From: Paucibacter aquatile | GTDB lineage: Bacteria > Pseudomonadota > Gammaproteobacteria > Burkholderiales > Burkholderiaceae_C | Assembly (NCBI RefSeq): GCF_002885975.1 | Contig: NZ_POSP01000003.1 | Span: forward strand, 434,001 to 498,000 | Reading direction: 5' to 3' | DNA: 64,000 bases | Shown here: positions 24,622 through 32,392 of the stretch, piece after piece | Layout: every line of letters begins with the position of its first letter | How positions within the stretch are numbered: the first letter of the stretch is position 1 | Made by a program: the position numbers and the translations under genes | The notes under the pieces: generated by a model | Databases searched by the model: none | Seen by the model: the letters and a program-made list of their open reading frames with translations, nothing else | Told to the model about the DNA's origin: nothing

Positions 24622-27600
24622 TCAGAGCACATCGGCCGCGATCTTCTGGCGCACCGCCGGAGGCACAAAGTCAAAGATATTGGAGGCCAACATCAGATCG
24701 CCAGGCTTGCTGTCCAGCGCCTCGATGCTGGCCACCACGTAGCGGGTTGGCGTGTTCAGCAGCAGATTGCGCACCTGCAGGTAGGCGCCCTCGCTGGACA
24801 GCCAGGAGCCCTCGCCGTTGATCAAGCAGTTGGAATCGATGAAGCGCTCCTGATTGGCATGGAGGTCCAGGCGCGCCGCCACATCGATGCGGTTGTCGCC
24901 GACATTGCGCATGCCCCAGACCTGCAGGCCGCTGCTTTGAAGGCGGGCAAACAAAAGGCTGCGCAGGATGTTGAAGATGTCCTCGCCGTACAGCGCGCCC
25001 ACTTCGGCTGCCTGGCGCAGGCGCGCCTCGAAGGGCGTGCGCGCATCGATCTGGAATCGATCACCTGGCAAGGCCTCGACCTTGGCCAGCAGATAGGCCT
25101 GCAGGAAATCACGCCGGCTCGGCGCGCCCTTGATCAAGCGGTGCACCGTCTGGGCAAAGCTGACGGTGAAGGGGTTGACATCGAACAGCACCAGCTCGGC
25201 CAGGCCCTGGCCGCTGCAGGCCTGCATCTGATCGAGGCTGAAAAAGCCGCCGCAGCTGGCAAACAGGCTCTTGCCCACATAGCGGCCGCGGGCCGCGTGA
25301 AGCTGCTGGATGTGGCGCTGCACCAGACTGACGGCCTCGGCCGTGCCCAGGTAGACATCGTTCCAGCTTTGGAAGGAATGTTTGCCGCCCATTTGCGCCG
25401 TCAGGCCCACCTGGCCGTAGAAGCCGGCCACATCGTCCCAGCGCAAGGCCTGGCTCTTGCCGGCCAGGGTGAAGAGCACATTGCGCTCGGGCGACTGCCA
25501 GCCCGGCAGTCGCTGCAGGGGCGAAACCTGCAAGCTCAGCAGACGGGCCATGCTGTAGAGCTGCTCGCTGTTCAGGCAATTGGCGATGCAATGATCGATG
25601 CGCACCGCTTCGCTGATCTCCCAGTCGCTGCTGGCCGCGTTGTGTTCGAGGATGTGGACCTGCTCGAAATGCTGCAGCGCCCAGCGCAAGGTCTGGATGA
25701 AACGTGCCTGCGGCACGCCACAGCCCAGCAGCACATGCAGGAAGCAATGTTGGATACCGGCGAACTGGGCCGGATCGGCCGCCAGGGCTTCATCGACAGA
25801 AACGTTGACGCGTTGAACCTCCAGCTCGCTGAAACCGAAGGGCCGCACATGGGTCACCTCGACAAAGCAGGCGCCACCGATGGCCTGGGCACTGGCCTGC
25901 AGCGCGATCTGGTGCGGGTCGGCCGGACGGCCGGCCACGGCCGTGCTGGCCGGCTGCGGCGCCTCGGCTGCGGCAGCGGTGGCATGTGCGGCACCAAAGC
26001 CTGCCGGCACACGCCCCATGCGGTGGGCGGCAAAGTTCTCATTGCTGAAGCTGGACTGGCCGAAACACAACACCGGCTGGCGCAGCTTGCCCAGGGGCAA
26101 GGTGGCGAGCGAGGCGATCGACCAGCCGGCGCGCAGGCCCGCCTCGGTCTCGTGGCTGGCCAGATAGGCCTCGTCGGGCGTGGCCATGCCGATCAGCTTC
26201 ATTTCACCGACCTGCTCCAGCGCCCGCATGCGGGTGACGCCATAGATGCGATGGGCATTGAAATGGGTCAGGTCCTGCCCCACCGGCACGGCGACGGCGC
26301 ACATGCCATGCGGTGCAATGCAACGCGACATCAGCAAGAAGGTGTAGAGGTCGCCCAGCGGCATGAAGCGGTCGCCGTATCGGCCCAGGCCCGAGTGCTC
26401 GATGGAGCTGTAAGACAGCACCATGTCATAGGCCTGCTCATGACGATCCAGCTCCTGCAGGTACTGGTCCCAGGTGATGGTGCGCACGGGGGTCGGGCTG
26501 CGCAGCTCGCCGTCCCAGTGGATCTCGCGGTACTCGACCGTGGTGACTTCGGCCGCGCCGAACAGGCAGCACAGCAGCTCCAGCCAGTAGGTCTCGGAAC
26601 CAATCACCAGGATCTTGCTGCCGCGGATATGGCTTTGCAGCTTGGCGATCTGGGACAGGGCCTCCGGGTAGGGGCACAGGGTGCGGAAATCGGCCTCGGT
26701 GAAGCGCGACAGCCCGGCCTCCACCCATTGATTGAAACGCTCGGCATCCCAGTGCAACACCGGCGTCGAGCTGCTGACCATGATCATGCGCTCGAGAATG
26801 GGGGTCTTGTAGCCCAGGGTCTCCCAGTAGATGAACTCGGGCGGCACGGTTTCCAACGGCGCCGGTCCGGGCTCACCCTGAACGGCGCTGAGCGGAAACT
26901 TGGCGCCGCCGCGCGGCAGCATCTGGGTGCAGCGCTGCACAAACAGGCTGTTGACCTGCTCCAGGGCCGAGAGCGGCGCAGCAGCCGGCGCGGCCACCGT
27001 GGCGGCCACAGGCGCAGCCGCCTCTTGCAGCACGCCGTGCAGATGACGCGAAATCTCGGCAAAGGTGCTGCCCGGGTGGAACACCACCAGATTGACGCAG
27101 GACAGCAGGTAGATGTCCTTGAGCGCATCGACACCATGGTCGGCGCTGACGGTGTAGCTGTCCGGATCACCCCAGACTGCCTTGCCCTCGTTGAGCTGCA
27201 GATGCAGGCGGTCGTGGCGGCTCATCAGCTGGCTGGGGAACAGCTCACGCAAGCCCTGCTCCAGCTGCGCGTCTTCGGTCGAGAGGAAGAACTTTTCGCC
27301 GCGGTCCACGCCGATGCGGTCGCGGATCAGGCCGCTGTAGAGATCGAGCGCGTCCTTGAGCCCGAAGTCAGTGCCGCGGGCATGCACGCCCTTGGTCTGC
27401 AGGGTCAGGCCGTGCTCGGCCGCCTGAGCCAGCACCTGGTCGCGGATGTCTTCGGCCGGCACCAGGCTGCGCAAGGCGGCGATCGACAACTCCCGCGGCA
27501 CGCAGTCCAGATAGTCGTTGTCGTAGACGATCACGGTCTCATGCGGATCGTCGAGCTTGAGCGCCTGGGCATGCTGGGGCGTCGAGAATTGCGAGACCTT

Positions 27601-27900
27601 CAACAGCTGATCGCGCCCGAAACGCTCGGCCTCGCGCGTGACCCCATGGCCAGGCCCCTTCTCGGTGAACAAGGCCACGCTGCGGCCAGCCAGGGCCTCG
27701 ATTTCGGCCAGGCTGATGGGGTCGAACTGGTTCTGGTACAGGCGCTCCAGCGGCGTCAGGCAGCCGTTGGGGGTGATCGAATCCCAGTAGACGCGCAGCT
27801 TGCGCCCGGTCAGACGGCAGTAGGCAATGGCCGCGGCCAGGGGGCGCAGGCGATTGCCCAGGCCACTGGTGCAGTAGGCGATGAAGAACTTGTCAGCCAT
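24622..27900 (-). CDS. Three-domain protein: NodZ-like fucosyltransferase, DUF268-like and methyltransferase-like domains
   Basis: 1092 aa from ATG 27900 (MADKFFIAYC), which has a GGAG-type site upstream; a longer frame would start inside the upstream terminator. Residues 1 to about 300 resemble the NodZ/FUT8 glycosyltransferase fold: SGLGNRLRPLAAAIAYC near the N-terminus and GVHARGTDFG, which matches the HxRxxD signature, then FFLSTEDAQ. Residues about 330-610 look like a DUF268 domain, a methyltransferase-like fold (ILVIGSETYWLEL, VLSYSSIEHSGLGRYGD). Residues about 640-1092 are a third region with a possible SAM-binding stretch (SLFASCGGFFSLDQMQ) and GDLMLASNIFDFV. The fusion suggests coupled sugar transfer and modification on one glycan. 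GDP-fucose is the likely donor given gmd nearby; the acceptor is unknown. Confidence 0.7.
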   Translation of the reverse strand: MADKFFIAYCTSGLGNRLRPLAAAIAYCRLTGRKLRVYWDSITPNGCLTPLERLYQNQFDPISLAEIEALAGRSVALFTEKGPGHGVTREAERFGRDQLLKVSQFSTPQHAQALKLDDPHETVIVYDNDYLDCVPRELSIAALRSLVPAEDIRDQVLAQAAEHGLTLQTKGVHARGTDFGLKDALDLYSGLIRDRIGVDRGEKFFLSTEDAQLEQGLRELFPSQLMSRHDRLHLQLNEGKAVWGDPDSYTVSADHGVDALKDIYLLSCVNLVVFHPGSTFAEISRHLHGVLQEAAAPVAATVAAPAAAPLSALEQVNSLFVQRCTQMLPRGGAKFPLSAVQGEPGPAPLETVPPEFIYWETLGYKTPILERMIMVSSSTPVLHWDAERFNQWVEAGLSRFTEADFRTLCPYPEALSQIAKLQSHIRGSKILVIGSETYWLELLCCLFGAAEVTTVEYREIHWDGELRSPTPVRTITWDQYLQELDRHEQAYDMVLSYSSIEHSGLGRYGDRFMPLGDLYTFLLMSRCIAPHGMCAVAVPVGQDLTHFNAHRIYGVTRMRALEQVGEMKLIGMATPDEAYLASHETEAGLRAGWSIASLATLPLGKLRQPVLCFGQSSFSNENFAAHRMGRVPAGFGAAHATAAAAEAPQPASTAVAGRPADPHQIALQASAQAIGGACFVEVTHVRPFGFSELEVQRVNVSVDEALAADPAQFAGIQHCFLHVLLGCGVPQARFIQTLRWALQHFEQVHILEHNAASSDWEISEAVRIDHCIANCLNSEQLYSMARLLSLQVSPLQRLPGWQSPERNVLFTLAGKSQALRWDDVAGFYGQVGLTAQMGGKHSFQSWNDVYLGTAEAVSLVQRHIQQLHAARGRYVGKSLFASCGGFFSLDQMQACSGQGLAELVLFDVNPFTVSFAQTVHRLIKGAPSRRDFLQAYLLAKVEALPGDRFQIDARTPFEARLRQAAEVGALYGEDIFNILRSLLFARLQSSGLQVWGMRNVGDNRIDVAARLDLHANQERFIDSNCLINGEGSWLSSEGAYLQVRNLLLNTPTRYVVASIEALDSKPGDLMLASNIFDFVPPAVRQKIAADVL

Positions 27901-27969
27901 GCTCGGGTCTCCGTGCGAATCCAGGGGGTATCCCCGCAGTATCCCGGCGCCGTCACGGTGCGAAGCAGC

Positions 27970-27995
27970 AAAAAGCCGGGACAAGCCCGGCCTTT
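27970..27995 (-). terminator. Rho-independent terminator inside the secretion/glycosylation cluster
   Basis: Read on the minus strand, GGCCGGGC-TTGT-CCCGGC is followed by TTTTT. It lies 50 bp after the DUF616-like gene and just before the three-domain gene, so the cluster splits into two transcription units unless there is read-through. Confidence 0.75.
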
Positions 27996-28047
27996 CAAAA
28001 ACGGCATTCCGTCACGGCAGCCCTGCCCCGGGCGCCGGGCGGCCGGC

Positions 28048-29442
28048 TCACGGCCCCCACTCGAAGCCGAGCAGGCTGTTGGGCAGGCCGGCATCCAGGC
28101 TGTCATGCCGGCTGCCCTGCACCCGGGCGCGGCAAGGCGAGCCCGTCTTGAGTGCAATGGCCGACTCCAGCGCCGCCACATCGGCCAGCGGCGCGGATTC
28201 CGAGGCCAGCACCAGCATCTGCCCTTGCGGCTTGAAGGCTCCCGCCACCAGGCTCAGCAAGGGCTTGAGCAGGCGGCCCGAGGCACCCAGCACCACGATC
28301 AGGTCAAAGCCGCCATCGTCGGGGCGGAAGGCCAGCTCGCCGCCCGCCAGTTGCTCGGCCCGCAGCTCGATGCGGGTGCCGACGCAGCCGGGCAAAAAGG
28401 CGCAGAGCGCCGCCTCGGCGCGCGCGCGCTCCTCGGCCTCGAAGGCCGCGGGCTCAGCGCCGGCGATGCTCACCAGCAGCAAGCGCCCGGGCTTGCCGCG
28501 CCAGGGCGTCAGCCAGTCGTTGAGCGTGGCTGCCACCTGGCGGCGCGGTGCCACCTGGGCACCCAGACTGGAACCGACCTGGTAGCAGAGGTACTCGAAC
28601 AGCTCCAGGCGTGCGTTGTAGCTGCGACCCTCGAAGCGGCCATGGTCCAGGTAATGCTGGCGCGGATTGGCGCGCGCCGCCGGGTCCTGGCGGTGCATCC
28701 AGGCGTAGCGCACCGCGTCGAAGTTGGCATGCACGCGGTTGGGCTGGATGTTGGCGCTGTTCTGGATCAGGTCGTTGTCATGCTTGAGCCCGGGCAGGTA
28801 GTCGATCTGGGCCTGGGCGCAATGGATGGCGAAATCAAACGACATCTGATCGCGCTTGCAGAAATTCAGGATCTGCTCCCACCAGATGACGCCGAACTTC
28901 ACCAGCACCGGGTGCATGTGCTGACGCAGGATGACGGTGCAGGTGCTCAGCGGCGTGATGTCGCTGAGCGGCATGCGGGTGGCGTAGAAATCCAGCTGGG
29001 CGCTCAAGCGATCGACCGACTCATAACCCAGCTGCACGATGGCCTCGGCCTCCTGGCGCGGGTTGCTGCGCGTGGTGTGGCGGAAGGTGCGAAAGGCGTA
29101 GGGGCTGGCGCACTGCAGATCGGCCGCCCGTGGCATGCGCTTGAAGCGCACGATGTTGTCGACGTAGAGGCTGTACTCCCAATCCGGCAGGTACTCATGC
29201 GGCAAGGCCTTGGGGCGACGCGAGAGCTTCTCAGGTGGCAGCGGCGTGTCGTCGAGGTAACGGAACTCCCAGACCGGGCTGCGCAGCGCGCGGTTGTCGG
29301 TGAAGCAGACGAAGCCAATGTCGAGATCGGTGTCATCGCGCGCACGCTCCAACTCGGCCAGCGGGTCACCCAGCGGCTCCTTGGAGCCGGTGAGCACGGT
29401 GTAGATGACCAGGCGGGGGCGTCGAGCTTGGGGCGTCGTCAT
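28048..29442 (-). CDS. TOD1/DUF616-like glycosyltransferase with C-terminal Rossmann-like region
   Basis: 464 aa. The N-terminal half (residues about 1-260) resembles the DUF616/TOD1-MUCI70 group: LVIYTVLTGSKEPL, IGFVCFTDN, and YSLYVDNIVRFKR in place of the usual Y-x-D-x-N-x-x segment, then TVILRQHMHP. The C-terminal 180 residues (LLLVSIAGAEPAAF, DLIVVLGASGRLLKPLLSLV) look like a degraded methyltransferase fold. Glycan transfer is likely but donor and acceptor are unknown. It follows tolC by 37 bp and ends the secretion operon before a terminator. Confidence 0.6.
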   Translation of the reverse strand: MTTPQARRPRLVIYTVLTGSKEPLGDPLAELERARDDTDLDIGFVCFTDNRALRSPVWEFRYLDDTPLPPEKLSRRPKALPHEYLPDWEYSLYVDNIVRFKRMPRAADLQCASPYAFRTFRHTTRSNPRQEAEAIVQLGYESVDRLSAQLDFYATRMPLSDITPLSTCTVILRQHMHPVLVKFGVIWWEQILNFCKRDQMSFDFAIHCAQAQIDYLPGLKHDNDLIQNSANIQPNRVHANFDAVRYAWMHRQDPAARANPRQHYLDHGRFEGRSYNARLELFEYLCYQVGSSLGAQVAPRRQVAATLNDWLTPWRGKPGRLLLVSIAGAEPAAFEAEERARAEAALCAFLPGCVGTRIELRAEQLAGGELAFRPDDGGFDLIVVLGASGRLLKPLLSLVAGAFKPQGQMLVLASESAPLADVAALESAIALKTGSPCRARVQGSRHDSLDAGLPNSLLGFEWGP

Positions 29443-29479
29443 GGGCGGGATTGTGTCAGTCAGTGAGGCGCAAGGCCGT

Positions 29480-30970
29480 TCAGCGCAGCGGCGTCATCAC
29501 GCCACGGCCCATGGACCACATCATGGCCACCGCCTGCTGGCCGTCGAACAAGGCGTTGACATGGGCCACGCGCAAGGAGAAGTAGTCCGACTCGCTGCCC
29601 ATCACATCGAAGAGCGAGCGGCGGCCCAGCTGCTGCCACTGCTGCAGGGTAGAGACACGCAGGCGGTCGCTGTTGCGCAGGATGTCGACGATGCGGCGTG
29701 CACGGTCGAAGGACGACACGGCCGATTCGTGGATGTCGATCAGTCGGTAACGCCGTGCCTCGATGGCATCCTCGCGCTGCAGACGGGCGGCCTCGGCGCG
29801 CTTGCGGGCCGAGTTGATGGCCGGCTCGGCCGTGGCGTTGTAAATGGGCATGGAGACACTGAGGCCCGCCGACCATTCCGCGCCCTTGCCAAAGCCGGCG
29901 ATGGCTGCGCCGGTGCCGGTGACATTGATCTGGGGTTTGAAGCTGGCCGCCACCGAGTCGGCGTAGCTGGACTGGGCCTTGGCCTGGGCATCGAGCTGGG
30001 CCACATCGGGCGCGCTGACCACATCGCGCTGCATCTCTTCCAGATCCGGCACCTGGGTCAGCAGGGCCGAGTAGCTGGCGCTCGGTGGCAGGTTGTCGCC
30101 GACCAGGCGGCGCAGCCGGGCCTCGGTCTGCGTCAGGGCCGATTGGGTCTGCTGCACAGCCAGCTCGGCCTGCTGGCGATTCTTGACCGCCTGCACCAGC
30201 TCGCTGGCACGGCCGCGATCGGCCTTGACGATGGTGTCCAGCGCCTCGACCAGGCAGACCATCTTGCGAACGTACTGGGCATAGACCTGACCTTGCAGCT
30301 GGTAGCGGCTGCGATCCATGGCCAATGACACGGTCTGCAAGGCCAGCTGCTGCTCGGCATTGACCAGACCCAAGCGAGCCGACTCGGCCAGTTGGTTGCG
30401 CCAGTTGGCCAGCATGCTGTTGCGGCCAAAGTCGTAGAGCGGAGCGCTGACCGTGAGGCTGGCACGGCCCTGATTGCCGTGGCTGACCGGCAGATCGCCG
30501 GCCTTGACACCCACATGGGCCAAGCTGCCCGAGAGATTGACCTGCGGCATGCGCGCGGCACGGGCCTCTTCCCAATCGAGTCGTGCAGCCTGGGCCAGCA
30601 TGGTGGCTGCGCCCAGCGCCTGGCTGCGCTTGAGGGTCAGGTCCACCAGCTCCTGCAGCTGGCTGCGCGGGTCGATGAACTGGGTGTCCACCATGCGGGT
30701 GTCGCGACCACTGCTGCTGGGCAGGGCGTCTTCTTCGCCGCACTGGCTTTGGTTGGCAGGCTTCTCTGCCGCGGCCGGCGCTGCGGGCGCCGTCGCGGCT
30801 TTGCTCGTCTTGGCCGGGGCTTTGCCCGCGGCCTTGCTGTTCGGTGCGGCTCCCACCATGCCGGATGGGCCCAAGACCAGCGTCAGGCCGGCCAGCAAGG
30901 GCAGGACGAGACGGTGCAAGGCTCGGCGTGCAGGAGGGTGCAAGGCGGTCTGAAGAGGTTCGGTCAGCAT
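29480..30970 (-). CDS. TolC-family outer-membrane channel of the type I secretion system
   Basis: 496 aa. An N-terminal hydrophobic stretch (VLPLLAGLTLVLGPSG) ending in VGAAPNS is a signal peptide. The body shows TolC/LapE features: long amphipathic helices rich in Gln/Ala and two related halves (around ALGAATMLAQAARLDWEEAR and SYADSVAASFKPQINVTGT). It would form the trimeric exit duct for the ABC/HlyD pair encoded just upstream. The gap to hlyD is 138 bp, longer than elsewhere in the operon, with no clear hairpin. Confidence 0.9.
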   Translation of the reverse strand: MLTEPLQTALHPPARRALHRLVLPLLAGLTLVLGPSGMVGAAPNSKAAGKAPAKTSKAATAPAAPAAAEKPANQSQCGEEDALPSSSGRDTRMVDTQFIDPRSQLQELVDLTLKRSQALGAATMLAQAARLDWEEARAARMPQVNLSGSLAHVGVKAGDLPVSHGNQGRASLTVSAPLYDFGRNSMLANWRNQLAESARLGLVNAEQQLALQTVSLAMDRSRYQLQGQVYAQYVRKMVCLVEALDTIVKADRGRASELVQAVKNRQQAELAVQQTQSALTQTEARLRRLVGDNLPPSASYSALLTQVPDLEEMQRDVVSAPDVAQLDAQAKAQSSYADSVAASFKPQINVTGTGAAIAGFGKGAEWSAGLSVSMPIYNATAEPAINSARKRAEAARLQREDAIEARRYRLIDIHESAVSSFDRARRIVDILRNSDRLRVSTLQQWQQLGRRSLFDVMGSESDYFSLRVAHVNALFDGQQAVAMMWSMGRGVMTPLR

Positions 30971-31108
30971 GACCGCTACTTCATCACAGCGGCCTCATCG
31001 CGAAGCCTGGAACAGCGCTCGCATGACGCCGCAAATCGACGGTTCCCTGGGGCAGCCTGGAACACGCACTTGCGCCGCACTCGGCGTCAGCGTCGGCTCA
31101 GCGTCGGC

Positions 31109-32317
31109 TCAGCGTTCGCTCATCGCCTCGCGCGCCTTGAGCATGGGGCGCAGCAGGAAGCTCAGCACCGAACGTTCACCGGTCTTGATCTCGACGGTTG
31201 CGCTCATGCCCGGGATCACCTGCACCGCCTCACCCTTGTAGCGCAGGGTGCTGCGTTCGGAGCGCACCAGCGCGCGGTAGTAGCGGCCCGAGCCTCCGGC
31301 CTTGTCGGACTCACCCAGGGCATCGGGGCTGATGTACTCGACCCGGCCCTCCAGGCCCCCGTAGATGTTGTAGTCAAAGCCCTGCAGCTTGACCTTGGCC
31401 TTCTGGCCGACGCGCAGATAGCCGACCTCAGCCGGCTTGATGCGGGTCTCGATCAATACCTCGTCGGTCAGGGGCACGATTTCCATGATGGGCGCGCCGG
31501 TGGTGATGACGCCGCCCAAGGTGTTGGCCCGGATGTTTTTGACCAGGCCGTGAACGGGCGAAGTCAGCACGGTACGTTTGATGGCGTCTTCGCGCACCAC
31601 CATTTGCTCGTCCTGGAGTGCGAGATCATTCTGCAGCTTGACCAGCTCGGAGCTGGCCTCCTGGCGGAAGCGGCTGATGCGCTCGCTGCGCTGCTGCTGC
31701 AGCTCGTTGATCTGGCGCGAGAGATGCATGACCTCCACATTCGACATCAAGCCCTTGGCCGCCATGTCCTGCGAGATCTTGAGCTCGCGCGCCAGCATGC
31801 CGATGCTGCGCTCCAGGCTGGCCACCGCCTCGCTGAGCAGGCGCTGGCGGGCCTGATACGCACCGGTCTCGGCCGCCACGATGGCGGGAACGGCCTTGAG
31901 TTCCTCGGGGAAACTCAGCGCCTGGTTGTTGGCTTCGGCGGTCAGACGGGCGACCGTGGCCTTGGAGGCCAGGCGTTTGACATTGCCTTCGCTCTGTTGC
32001 GCTTCCACCCGGGTCGGGTCGAGCTTGGCCAGCACCTGGCCTTCCTCCACCTCCTCGCCCTCGCGCACCAAGAGCTCGCGCAAGATGCCGATTTCCATGC
32101 TGGCGATCACCTGCTCGCGCCCATCGGGCACCACGACGCCGTCGCTGCGGCTGAGCTGGTCAACCTGGGTCAGGCCCGCCCAGATGATGGCAATCACCAC
32201 CGCCGCCAGCAGCAGGTAAAGCGCCCAGGTGACCCGCGGCAAGGGCTCATCGATATGAGCCGCCGCCAGACTGCTCAAAAACTCTTGGTCGCCGCGGGCT
32301 GTGTTCATCGCAGCCAT
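31109..32317 (-). CDS. HlyD-family membrane-fusion protein of the type I secretion system
   Basis: 402 aa: short cytoplasmic N-terminus, one transmembrane helix (WALYLLLAAVVIAIIWAGL, residues about 30-48), a lipoyl half (GILRELLVREGEEVEEGQVL), a long coiled coil (residues about 110-260), the second lipoyl half and a beta barrel ending SATVEIKTGERSVL. It bridges the inner-membrane ABC transporter and TolC. Starts at ATG 32317; ATG 32308 is also possible. Located between the ABC gene (75-bp gap) and tolC. Confidence 0.92.
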   Translation of the reverse strand: MAAMNTARGDQEFLSSLAAAHIDEPLPRVTWALYLLLAAVVIAIIWAGLTQVDQLSRSDGVVVPDGREQVIASMEIGILRELLVREGEEVEEGQVLAKLDPTRVEAQQSEGNVKRLASKATVARLTAEANNQALSFPEELKAVPAIVAAETGAYQARQRLLSEAVASLERSIGMLARELKISQDMAAKGLMSNVEVMHLSRQINELQQQRSERISRFRQEASSELVKLQNDLALQDEQMVVREDAIKRTVLTSPVHGLVKNIRANTLGGVITTGAPIMEIVPLTDEVLIETRIKPAEVGYLRVGQKAKVKLQGFDYNIYGGLEGRVEYISPDALGESDKAGGSGRYYRALVRSERSTLRYKGEAVQVIPGMSATVEIKTGERSVLSFLLRPMLKAREAMSER

Positions 32318-32392
32318 CCCCTGCCCTTGATGTTGCTGTTGTCGCTGAAGCTGCTTGTCATGAAAAACTCAAAAAGACACCGTCACTCAGCC

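Noticed and set aside
23815..29466. 1883-codon plus-strand open frame antisense to the glycosyltransferase genes
   Set aside because: High third-position GC leaves few stops; it crosses three real genes, two intergenic gaps and a terminator, and its product has no recognisable domain.
31090..31115. 11-bp tandem repeat (GCGTCGGCTCA) at the hlyD stop
   Set aside because: Too short and with one repetition only; likely slippage, no function inferred.
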